NCBI GenBank assembly: GCA_017445015.1
Contig: JAFSVL010000077.1
Coordinates: forward strand, 1 to 43,834
Origin: Bacteroidales bacterium
Lineage (GTDB): Bacteria; Bacteroidota; Bacteroidia; Bacteroidales; UBA932
Direction of reading: 5' to 3'
DNA length: 43,834 bases
Each line of letters opens with the position of its first letter. Position 1 is the stretch's first letter. Positions 24,184 through 32,536 of this stretch are shown piece by piece. The translations under genes were made by a program, and so were the position numbers. The notes beneath the pieces were generated by a model. The model searched no databases. It was not told where the DNA came from and worked only from the letters and a program-made list of their open reading frames with translations.

Positions 24184-25845
24184 TTATTCGTTCAGGATGG
24201 CACGGATCGAGAGGCCGTCCCAGATCCAGCTCTTGTTGCTGACGTAGTTGTCACCTTCATCGACGCGAAGCAGTGTAGCCCTGTTCCAGTAATTGGAAGT
24301 GCCGGGGGAATAGATAATGTTGCCGTAATCGGTGGTCGAAGTCCAGTAACGCCCGTGTGTCCCGTCAGCCGTCTTGCTTCCATTATCGGTGTAGGGGCAT
24401 CGGTAAAGGGCCAGTTTTTTTCCATTGGCCTCGATGACGACAGCGCCGAGGGACGAGGACTTATAACCTTCCTCATTGGTGTATGTCCCGGGCGCATAGT
24501 CCGTAATGACCACCTTATTCTCGGTGTCAATCTCCGGAGTGAGGCTGTATTTCGTGTCTTTAAGGATATTGCAGGAAATATCATTGGACGGGAGCCTCCA
24601 CTCGCTGCCCCATTTGACGCGGGCGGCATCGTATTTGGTTCCGCCGATATCATAGAAGGTTCCGGGGCCGGACTGAAGGCCCTTTCCGCCTGCATAGTGG
24701 ACCTCGATGAAGGGCTTCACGCCTTCGGATGCGCAGACATATTTGTAGCCGCGGCCGGAGTCGTAATTCCCGCCCTTATACCATCTCCAGCTCTCCTTGG
24801 AGAAGGAGGTCTTGGGCTCGGTCTCGGCCCAGGAATAAAGGTTGCCGATGATGGCGGCGTCCGAGGTCGGGGTGTCACCGCCCAGGTTGAACGGAGCCCA
24901 GGAGCCGAGATGGTAGGTCGTGGCGCCGTAAGTGACGCTGCCGAGCCGGATGGCCTCGCTGGCAAGCGGGCGGGGGATAAGGGCGAGCTTGCTCATATCG
25001 TAGGTGCCCACGCAGCCCGCGTTGGCACTGAGATTGGCCGAAGTGACCTTGCCCTGGGACTCTTTCTTGTCAAGGGACATGATGGTCACGATGATGCCGG
25101 CGAGACGGTTGTCGGAGGAATGCATGCAATCGATGGCGGGTACGGCAATGTAGGCCACTTTTCCGTCGGTCGAGACAGAAGGGAGCGTAATCATTTTCAC
25201 GGCTTCCTTTTCTGTCGAAGACGTAGTTCCCCTCTCCTTGCCGGTGGAGGAAACGCTCCAGCCGCCCTTGTAGGCGGTACCTGTGTTGAACTCGATGTAT
25301 TTGATGCCGGCGGGAAGGATGACGCGCATCACGTAGGTCAGCCTCTTGTCTCCGTCAAAATTAAATACGGGCGAGGCGCCGGTCGCCGTAGCGACGGAAT
25401 AGTCATACTTTCCGAGGTTGGCCACCGTTCCGTCCTGACCGTCATAGGTGCAGACGAAAGAGCCGTTCTCGACGGTGACGTCGCCGCTGACGGCGACCCA
25501 GTTGGTGTTTTCATCGGCGGCGACGGCTCCGGAGGCCTTGAAGGTCGCATTGGCGCCGCCGGCCTCTGTCGTGAACTTGACTTCGGTAATGGTTTCCCCG
25601 TTGATTTCGAGGGCGGTGAAACTGTCTCCCGCCTCCCAGGCACCGGATATGTCGCTGATTTCTTCAGCCTCCGAGTAATTGTCCGTGTAACTGGCCTTGC
25701 TGCCGATAAATGCGCCGGGAGCGATGGCGGTTGCGGTAATCGCGTATCCGTCAGCGGTAGCGGCGGGGGTCTCGATGGTCTCTTTGGAACAGGCGGCCGC
25801 CATCAGCAGGGTAAGACCTGCAAAAAGAATGAATCTGAGTTTCAT
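24184..25845 (-). CDS. Fimbrillin-like/FISUMP-domain surface lipoprotein
   Basis: A 553-residue predicted surface lipoprotein (lipid site Cys19 in LLMAAACS). The N-terminal half (about 30-290) resembles fimbrillin/Mfa-like beta-sandwich domains. The C-terminal half (about 320-553) is a FISUMP domain (Fibrobacter succinogenes major paralogous family, which has a C-type-lectin-like fold): WAPFNLG, NLYSWAETEPK, YDAARVKWGSEWRLP, GRYWTST and GLSIRAIL are its landmarks. It is the last gene of a minus-strand operon, 15 nt after a small lipoprotein, with GGAGG 8 nt before its ATG. It looks like the phosphoesterase-free relative of the two larger lipoproteins nearby. Binding of glycan or host ligand at the surface is likely but unproven. 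Confidence 0.8.
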   Translation of the reverse strand: MKLRFILFAGLTLLMAAACSKETIETPAATADGYAITATAIAPGAFIGSKASYTDNYSEAEEISDISGAWEAGDSFTALEINGETITEVKFTTEAGGANATFKASGAVAADENTNWVAVSGDVTVENGSFVCTYDGQDGTVANLGKYDYSVATATGASPVFNFDGDKRLTYVMRVILPAGIKYIEFNTGTAYKGGWSVSSTGKERGTTSSTEKEAVKMITLPSVSTDGKVAYIAVPAIDCMHSSDNRLAGIIVTIMSLDKKESQGKVTSANLSANAGCVGTYDMSKLALIPRPLASEAIRLGSVTYGATTYHLGSWAPFNLGGDTPTSDAAIIGNLYSWAETEPKTSFSKESWRWYKGGNYDSGRGYKYVCASEGVKPFIEVHYAGGKGLQSGPGTFYDIGGTKYDAARVKWGSEWRLPSNDISCNILKDTKYSLTPEIDTENKVVITDYAPGTYTNEEGYKSSSLGAVVIEANGKKLALYRCPYTDNGSKTADGTHGRYWTSTTDYGNIIYSPGTSNYWNRATLLRVDEGDNYVSNKSWIWDGLSIRAILNE

Positions 25846-25860
25846 AGGGCAGTCCTCCGT

Positions 25861-26043
25861 TTATTCATCCCAGGACATGGGACCCTCGTCGGCAAAACCT
25901 GCCGGCGCAGCATTGTCCGTCGTGATTTCTGTTTCTGGACCGGGTTCAGGACCGGGACCCGGCGTGGGCTTTTTTTCCTCGCATCCGCATGCTGCAAAAA
26001 GAAGGGCAAGCACTGCGGTGAATGTCAGAATTTTTCTTTTCAT
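25861..26043 (-). CDS. Small lipoprotein with proline-glycine tail
   Basis: Sixty residues: a signal peptide with lipobox (LLFAACGC, lipid site near residue 19-21), then a PTPGPGPEPGPE linker and a short acidic end (GFADEGPMSWDE). It begins 12 nt after the stop of the large phosphoesterase lipoprotein and ends 15 nt before the next lipoprotein gene, so it is inside that operon. No known fold is visible. It could be a leftover N-terminus of a longer lipoprotein that lost its body, or a genuine small surface peptide. The signal peptide and operon spacing argue that it is translated. Confidence 0.7.
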   Translation of the reverse strand: MKRKILTFTAVLALLFAACGCEEKKPTPGPGPEPGPETEITTDNAAPAGFADEGPMSWDE

Positions 26044-26055
26044 AAAGCAAAGGGG

Positions 26056-29000
26056 TTATAGAATTTGGTAATTCCGGGTTAAAGTGTTTTCCGTATAAGT
26101 GGCTTCCCATCCTCCCGGAAGGGTGTGTTTTGCGACGATCTTCCATCCGGAGAGCGACTCCGGGTTTCCTCCGGGGGCGTCCACGACCCACCAGGAGTAG
26201 GACTTGGCATTGGGACCGGTCCCGTACGGGGAACCGAGGTCTTTGACAATCTTGGCTGCTGCGCATTTGTCAACGATGGCCTCGGTAAGGCGGGTCATCG
26301 GCGTCTGCGAGCCGTTATACTCGAAAGTGACACTCCACGTAAGGTCATCCGATGAGGCGGAAATCCTCGGATCGTCGCCGTCCCAGACCCTAACGAGGAA
26401 CTTGCCGCGGTAAGCGCTGTCCCAGGCGTACCCGCCATAACTGTCGTTGCCGCTGTAAACCCTCATCTGGGCTCCCCTGTCCTTTCCGCTCGTCTTGTTG
26501 AATTCTGCGGCCAGGCCCGCACCTTCGAAGGTATAGACGCCGTAGCCGGCGGGAGTACCGTTGGGAGAGATGCCCCCGAGCCACCACATTCCGCAGAGCG
26601 ACTGGATGTTGTGTTCCACGAGCGTCCTTCCCCCGGCGGCCTTGTTCCCGAGCATGTAGTAATTGGTGAGGTTGTGGATATGGCCGGAGAAGAGGTGTAC
26701 TTCGTTGAAGGCGTAAAGCAGGCTTTTGACCCCTTCCCCGTTTCCGGGAGAATTGTAAAAGGGCGAGTGGGTGCAGAAAATGGCGATCTTGTTACGCTTG
26801 TCGGCGACATTGGCCACATCCTCCTTGACCCAGTGGAAGGTTTCTCCGGAGAAACGCTCTTTGTAATTAATCTTGTTGAACCCGCCGCTGCCCGCGGCGT
26901 CGCTGCCGCTGTAGTCGATGTTGTCTGCCACGATGATGTGGGCGTTGCCTATATCGAAGGAGTATTCGGTCGGTCCGAAATGGTCCACGTAATACTGCGT
27001 GGCGTGGTAGTCGTCATCTCCCGCGCCGGACTGGTGATCGTGGTTGCCGATGACATAAAGGAACGGAAGGGTGCTGCCGGCCCTGGTGAGGCTGGAGTAT
27101 TCGCGGATCACGTCGTCCGCCATCGCCATGTTGTCCCAGAGCTGGTCTCCGAGGGCGATGCCGGCGACGGGACCTTCCCCGATGGTATTGACCGTATTCT
27201 GGATATCCTGCAGCGCGGTCCTGAACTGTGCAAGATGGGAGGCGTTCTGGACGTGGGCGTCGGAAACGAAGACCAAGGAAAAGCGGCTGCCGGAATAAGT
27301 CCTGGGCGTCAGGGAGAAGTCGGCCCGGGTGCCGGGCGTGATTTTCTGCCAGAAGGCCGGCCGGCCTTTACTGTCGAGCGGGATTTCATAGGCTGCGGGA
27401 ACCGTAATCTGAACGGTCCTTGCCACTGCCCTGGCCTCCAGCGAATAAGCCCCGGAGGCATCTGTCTTGACGCAGTTGTAGCCGTCGGAAACGACGACGC
27501 CCGCTATGCCCTGTCCGGTAGAACTGTCCGTTACCTTTCCGTCGATGGTGACGGGCGGCGCAGGCTCGTCGGTCTCTCCGGCGAGGACGGGCCGTACGGA
27601 AAATCCGTGACCGGTCCCTTGGGAGAGCAGGTCGATCTGATTGTTGCGGACGTATAACTGGTAGGCTTCCTCTGTTCCGGCGATATTATTGTGGGAGCCG
27701 GAGAGGTAATATCCGGCCTTGCCCACCATGGACGGGCTCGAGGCCGGAGTGCCCGCCGTATAGAAATACCGGCCGCCGAAAGGCAGGAACAGCGTGATTC
27801 CATTCCGGGTAAACGTGCGTCCGCTTACGGACAGACCGTTCCAGGCCGCTACGTCCGTCGTGATGAAACTGCTTCCTGTCGTAACCCTGGCGCCGGATGA
27901 TGTCGTTATCGCCTCATTGCTGCCAAGGAGGCCCAGCCATTCTTCCAGGAAGGGCATTCGCCAGGCGGAGCCCCATTTGACGCGGGCCACATCGTATTTG
28001 GTCCCGGAGACGGTGCGGAGAAGAAGTTGCTTGTCAGCCCGTCCCCTGTGCTCGCGGACATAACCGATTTCCTTCCCGGCATACTTGTATCCGGCTTCGG
28101 TATAGCTGTCTTTCTGCTCCGTTTCGCCCCAGGCGAAGTATTTGCCATAGGCCTCTTCCGCCGTCGAGGGAGATACTTTCGCCCCCACGTTGAAAGGCGC
28201 CCAGGAGGGACGGTTGCTAAAATCGAAGATATCCTCTACGCCGCTCCAGGAGGAGTTGTTGAGATACATCAGCGTGCCGGAGGCCTTGGACACGAAGTCG
28301 ATGGCCTCGGACGGAAGCGGCCTGTCCAGCAGGGGGAAGCCGCTCAGGTCGAAATCCCCTGCCTTGCCGCCCCTTGCCGACAGGTCGGCGCTGAGGACCT
28401 TGCCCTCGGATCGACGGCCGTCGGCGCTCAGCGCGGTCACGATGAGGCCGGCCCCGGCGTAGTCAATCGCCGGGACGGCGAGATAGACCGTCTGTCCGGC
28501 GGAAGTTTCCCGTGAAAGGGTAAGGTTCTTGACGGCCCGCGGCCGGTAGTCCGCCGTGCATCCCGAAATATTGCCGTCGCTGCGTACGGTCCATTCCGGG
28601 CCATTTGCGGCAGTATTGAATTCTAACTTTCCCACCCCCTCCGGCATCTTGATGCGGAGAAGATAAGAGAGCTGTTTCCCGTTGCCGAAATGAAAGTCAG
28701 GTGCCTCGCCGGTGGAGGATGCGACCATATAATCGAAGCCTTCCAGCCCCTTGAGGGAGCCGTTCTGTCCGGAATAAGAACAGACGACATTCCCGCCGTC
28801 AAAGGAGGCCTTCTTGCCGAGGACGGCCACCCAGGTGGTCGTGGCGGAGGCCGCCGTAGCGCCGGATGAGGCGAAAGTCGTCTTGACGGAGGCGGGCGCG
28901 GAGGCTGTGAAGGTCACCGGGGTGACGGTATTGCCGTTGATTTCCAGTGCAAGGAAGGTGTCTCCGGTAACCCAGCCGGTCTTGATACCGCCTTCCTGCT

Positions 29001-29160
29001 CTTCGTAAATCATCTTCGTGCGGCTCTCCGGCAGCGAAGCCGTAGCCATGATAAGGGCCTCCTGTGACAAAGGGGCCTGGTCTGCAGCTTCCTTTTTGCA
29101 GGAAACAGCAAGACACGTGAGAAGGGCTGGAAACAAGGCGATACTTCGCAATACACGCAT
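26056..29160 (-). CDS. Fimbrillin/FISUMP/calcineurin-phosphoesterase fusion lipoprotein
   Basis: A 1034-residue lipoprotein (lipid site Cys21 in LAVSC) with five parts: fimbrillin-like domain (about 35-285), FISUMP domain (about 318-526; WAPFNVG, YFAWGETEQK, VARVKWGSAWRMP, GFSVRPVL), an Ig-like calcineurin N-terminal domain (about 537-615), a calcineurin metallophosphoesterase (about 626-835) and its C-terminal domain (about 845-1034). Metal-binding motifs are complete: SDAH (Asp634, His636), GDQLWDN (Asp672), GNHDH (Asn706, His707), CTHSP (His798) and GHIHN (His827, His829). So it should be an active phosphomono- or diesterase tethered to the surface next to a ligand-binding module. It heads a minus-strand operon with two more lipoprotein genes and diverges from a paralogue 97 bp away. 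Confidence 0.85.
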   Translation of the reverse strand: MRVLRSIALFPALLTCLAVSCKKEAADQAPLSQEALIMATASLPESRTKMIYEEQEGGIKTGWVTGDTFLALEINGNTVTPVTFTASAPASVKTTFASSGATAASATTTWVAVLGKKASFDGGNVVCSYSGQNGSLKGLEGFDYMVASSTGEAPDFHFGNGKQLSYLLRIKMPEGVGKLEFNTAANGPEWTVRSDGNISGCTADYRPRAVKNLTLSRETSAGQTVYLAVPAIDYAGAGLIVTALSADGRRSEGKVLSADLSARGGKAGDFDLSGFPLLDRPLPSEAIDFVSKASGTLMYLNNSSWSGVEDIFDFSNRPSWAPFNVGAKVSPSTAEEAYGKYFAWGETEQKDSYTEAGYKYAGKEIGYVREHRGRADKQLLLRTVSGTKYDVARVKWGSAWRMPFLEEWLGLLGSNEAITTSSGARVTTGSSFITTDVAAWNGLSVSGRTFTRNGITLFLPFGGRYFYTAGTPASSPSMVGKAGYYLSGSHNNIAGTEEAYQLYVRNNQIDLLSQGTGHGFSVRPVLAGETDEPAPPVTIDGKVTDSSTGQGIAGVVVSDGYNCVKTDASGAYSLEARAVARTVQITVPAAYEIPLDSKGRPAFWQKITPGTRADFSLTPRTYSGSRFSLVFVSDAHVQNASHLAQFRTALQDIQNTVNTIGEGPVAGIALGDQLWDNMAMADDVIREYSSLTRAGSTLPFLYVIGNHDHQSGAGDDDYHATQYYVDHFGPTEYSFDIGNAHIIVADNIDYSGSDAAGSGGFNKINYKERFSGETFHWVKEDVANVADKRNKIAIFCTHSPFYNSPGNGEGVKSLLYAFNEVHLFSGHIHNLTNYYMLGNKAAGGRTLVEHNIQSLCGMWWLGGISPNGTPAGYGVYTFEGAGLAAEFNKTSGKDRGAQMRVYSGNDSYGGYAWDSAYRGKFLVRVWDGDDPRISASSDDLTWSVTFEYNGSQTPMTRLTEAIVDKCAAAKIVKDLGSPYGTGPNAKSYSWWVVDAPGGNPESLSGWKIVAKHTLPGGWEATYTENTLTRNYQIL

Positions 29161-29257
29161 ATATTAATTACACTTTAGTCCCTATTATCCCTGATAAAAA
29201 ATTAAAGGGAAGTCCCCCGGAATTGGTGTATTATCTATTACATCATAGAACTGACGT
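29161..29257. promoter_or_regulatory. Divergent intergenic region of the two phosphoesterase operons
   Basis: An AT-rich 97-bp gap between two divergent start codons must hold both promoters. I find no convincing TTTG/TAnnTTTG pair on either strand, so these operons may depend on the local ECF sigma factor or another activator. No clear dyad is seen. Confidence 0.35.
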
Positions 29258-32200
29258 ATGAAACATCAATTTTTCGCTGTTATCTTTCTGACCGCGGTCT
29301 GCGTGTCATTATTCCCCGCCTGTAACAAAGAAGAACTTCCAGGCGAAGATTACTCCGGCACAGAGATTATTACGGCCACGGCCTCCCTTCCCCTGGAGTC
29401 CGGCTCAAAAGTGTTGTACTCGGAGAATGATCCCTCCGGCAAGGCTTCCGGACTCAAATCGGTCTGGGAAGACGGCGATTATTTCTATGCGTTCACGAAC
29501 GGTGGGCAGCGCGTCCGCTTCGAACTGAGTTCCGGTGCCGGCAAGTCGTCGGCAACCTTCACCGCCGAGGCTTCAGGCATCGGTTCGGGGACCCAGTGGG
29601 TCGCCGTTCTTGGGAAGAATACCATCACGTCTTCCTCATCTTCGCTCCTTTGCTCCTATGCCGGCCAGGATGGATCCCTGGAAAAACTGGCGGACAGCGA
29701 CTTTATTGTCGCCGGCGCTTCCGGAACAGTCCCGAACTTTGGTTTTTCCACCGGTACCCGGCTTTCGTATTTCCTGCGCATCAAACTGCCTGCGGGCGTC
29801 AGGTATGTGGAGTACTGCACCACGGCAAACTGGACGGTGTCTTTTTCTGCCAATACCATAATGTATGACGGCAATTTCGATGTCGTTTCGGTCGCCGACC
29901 TGGGAAGCGAATCTTCCGCCGGGGACGTATGCTATCTGGCCATCCCCGCCATTCAGTACTCCGGCAGCATCGACGAGCAGCAGAGAGGGATTATCCTCAC
30001 TTTCATGAATGCTGCCAAGACCAGGTCCAACGGCCGGGTCCTCAGCGCAGACCTCGGCGGCAAGGCGGGACAGATCGGCAGCTTCGATGTGTCCGGCATG
30101 GAACTGATTGACCGTCCGCTCCCGGAGAATGCTGTCTCGCTGGGTGCCCGGAGCGTACTCATCCGCAAGGACCCCGATCCGGATTTTTGCAATAAATACA
30201 ACAATCTGGACGACTATGAGTACAGGACTGCGGTCTCTCCCGCCTGGGCACCCTATAATCTTGGTGCAAAAGTGAGCAAGGCTTCACCCACAGCCGAGGA
30301 TTTTTATGGCGACAGCTTTACCTGGGGAGAGACGGCCCCCCGGACCTCATTTTCTTCCGGCAGTTGGACTTATGGCGATTCCTCCACGCAACTGGGCTGT
30401 TTCGAGACGGTATCCGTCTCCAACGGCGCATCCAACGGGACGATGAAGTTCCAGCGCATTTCCGGCACCAAATACGATGCGGCCCGCGTCCGCTGGGGAC
30501 ACGATTGGAGGATGCCTACCATCGAGGAACTGGTTTCCCTGGTGGGCGACAATGCCGCCATAGACATCCCCGAAAGCGAAAGTACAACGGAGTCCGGTCT
30601 TGCCACAAAGATTGAGACGATTGATTTCTACGGCGTGGGCCGCACCGTAAAGGGGCGCTGGTTCAGCGATGGTTCCAACAAAGTATTCTTTCCCTTTGCC
30701 GGCTGGTACGGAACCGGCCACGCCTATTACGGAGCACGGGGATTTTACTGGAGCGACAGCCGCATCAGGGCTACGCCGTCCAACGGCAACCTGACCAACG
30801 CAACCCTCCGTTTCGAAATGACGGGCAGTTCCCTGAACTACGGACGGAACAGCAGCCCTTCCACGGAAATGTACTATGGCCTCAGCATCCGCCCGGTACG
30901 CAATGTCCAGAAGGGATCCGGCTCCGCGACATCCCCGTCCCTGTGGGAAGATATCGGTGAAAGCACCATCTCTCCTTCCAGCAACCTCTGGGGAGTCATT
31001 AAGGATACGGAGGGCAATCCCATCCCCGGCATTACGGTATCTGACGGTTACAGCGTTTGCGTAACGGATGTAAACGGAACCTACCAGATGGCGGCCGACA
31101 CCCGCGCGCGCACGGTGAATGTAACCGTACCTGCCGCATACGAGATTCCCATGTCGGGAGGCCGTCCCGCCTTCTGGCAGTATGTGACCATTCCCTCAAC
31201 CGGCAATATCCAGCGGGACTTTACGCTTACCAGGCGTTCAAGCATCCCGAGCCGCTTCACCATCCTTGCCGTCACTGACGAGCATATCCAAAAAGATGCC
31301 CACCTTCCCAAATTCCAGACAGCCATAGAGGATATTCAGGAAACGGCTGAAACCTTGCAGGCTTCGGGCATCCCTGTCGGAGACGGAGGTGACGCCGGAG
31401 AGGTGATAGCCATCACCCTCGGAGACCAGCTCTGGGACAATATGTCCATTGCATCGGCCCTCAGGACCAAGTTTACCAGCCTGAGCGTTCCGGTCTTTTA
31501 TACCATCGGCAATCATGACTATGACTCATCGCAGTCAACGGACTATGATTCGGAGAACGCTTTTGTAAACACCTTCGGCCCCACAAACTACTCCTTCGAC
31601 ATGGGCAATGCCCACATTATCGTCATGGACGACATTATCCGCCGCTCCGGAAACGGTTCGGGCTCCAACGGATACCCTACCGTCAAGTATGGCGAAGGTT
31701 TCACGGCCGAGCAGGTTACCTGGCTCAAGGCCGATATCGCCCGCGTGAAGGGTGCGGCGGCAAAGGTGGTGATACTCTGTGTCCATGCTCCTTTGAGTAC
31801 CGCATCCGGCGGAGACACCGATACCCAGTCCCAGGTCATGAGCGCCTTGAAGAACAACTTCTACAATGTGCACGTCTTCTCCGGACATACGCACGTCACC
31901 AAGAACAACTATTATGCGGGATGGGCGGCGAAAAGCGGCCGGAATATTACCGAGCATACCATCCAGACCCTTTCGGGATATTTCTGGGAAGCCGATATCA
32001 GTTTTCATCAGGCCTCTCCGGCTGGTTATGGCGTATATACCTTCGGCAACAATGATTTATACGCGGAGTATAACAAGGTTACCAAGGAAAATCCTGACTT
32101 CCAATTCTGGCTGTACAATGGCGGCGAGACGTACAAGCGTTCCGGCAAATCATACAGCTGGAGCAGTCCCCTGAGCGGCAAGTTTGTAGTAAAGGTCCCG

Positions 32201-32533
32201 GATGCAGGTTCCTTGAACGATTCGGGCAACACATGGACGGTCAAACTGACATCCGGCGGTACGACGGAAACCCTGACGCGCGTTTCTTCCGCAGTCAACG
32301 ACCAGGCGGCCCACTGCTACATCTCCAAGAATCTTGACAGCAGCTACGGCTATGGCGGCGGCGACGGAGATTCCGACGTTTTCTGGTATTCCTCAAGAAG
32401 TTTCGCCTCCAGCGGGTTTACCGTCACCGCCACGCATACTTTGCCCAGCGGCTGGAGTGCAACCTATACCAGTACACACTACGTGAACGGCAGTACCTAC
32501 AAGGGATTTGCATACGGCGAGCGCTTTGACTAG
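29258..32533 (+). CDS. Fimbrillin/FISUMP/calcineurin-phosphoesterase fusion lipoprotein, paralogue 2
   Basis: A 1091-residue lipoprotein (lipid site Cys22 in LFPAC) with the same five-part layout as its divergent neighbour: fimbrillin-like domain (about 35-290), FISUMP domain (about 325-548; WAPYNLGAKV, FTWGETAPR, YDAARVRWGHDWRMP, GFYWSDS, YGLSIRPVR), calcineurin N-domain (about 575-660), phosphoesterase (about 667-880) and C-domain (about 895-1091). Metal ligands are present: TDEH (Asp674, His676), GDQLWDN (Asp723), GNHDY (Asn752, His753), CVHAP (His843) and GHTHV (His877, His879). It heads a rightward operon (3-nt gap to the next gene) with a second phosphoesterase, a polysaccharide lyase-like enzyme and GH92. 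The two fusion genes look like an old inverted duplication. Confidence 0.85.
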   Translation: MKHQFFAVIFLTAVCVSLFPACNKEELPGEDYSGTEIITATASLPLESGSKVLYSENDPSGKASGLKSVWEDGDYFYAFTNGGQRVRFELSSGAGKSSATFTAEASGIGSGTQWVAVLGKNTITSSSSSLLCSYAGQDGSLEKLADSDFIVAGASGTVPNFGFSTGTRLSYFLRIKLPAGVRYVEYCTTANWTVSFSANTIMYDGNFDVVSVADLGSESSAGDVCYLAIPAIQYSGSIDEQQRGIILTFMNAAKTRSNGRVLSADLGGKAGQIGSFDVSGMELIDRPLPENAVSLGARSVLIRKDPDPDFCNKYNNLDDYEYRTAVSPAWAPYNLGAKVSKASPTAEDFYGDSFTWGETAPRTSFSSGSWTYGDSSTQLGCFETVSVSNGASNGTMKFQRISGTKYDAARVRWGHDWRMPTIEELVSLVGDNAAIDIPESESTTESGLATKIETIDFYGVGRTVKGRWFSDGSNKVFFPFAGWYGTGHAYYGARGFYWSDSRIRATPSNGNLTNATLRFEMTGSSLNYGRNSSPSTEMYYGLSIRPVRNVQKGSGSATSPSLWEDIGESTISPSSNLWGVIKDTEGNPIPGITVSDGYSVCVTDVNGTYQMAADTRARTVNVTVPAAYEIPMSGGRPAFWQYVTIPSTGNIQRDFTLTRRSSIPSRFTILAVTDEHIQKDAHLPKFQTAIEDIQETAETLQASGIPVGDGGDAGEVIAITLGDQLWDNMSIASALRTKFTSLSVPVFYTIGNHDYDSSQSTDYDSENAFVNTFGPTNYSFDMGNAHIIVMDDIIRRSGNGSGSNGYPTVKYGEGFTAEQVTWLKADIARVKGAAAKVVILCVHAPLSTASGGDTDTQSQVMSALKNNFYNVHVFSGHTHVTKNNYYAGWAAKSGRNITEHTIQTLSGYFWEADISFHQASPAGYGVYTFGNNDLYAEYNKVTKENPDFQFWLYNGGETYKRSGKSYSWSSPLSGKFVVKVPDAGSLNDSGNTWTVKLTSGGTTETLTRVSSAVNDQAAHCYISKNLDSSYGYGGGDGDSDVFWYSSRSFASSGFTVTATHTLPSGWSATYTSTHYVNGSTYKGFAYGERFD

Positions 32534-32536
32534 GCC

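Noticed and set aside
24355-26061. A 568-residue open frame on the plus strand, glycine- and valine-rich
   Set aside because: It is antisense to two lipoprotein genes with clear signal peptides and domains; its low complexity reflects the opposite strand.
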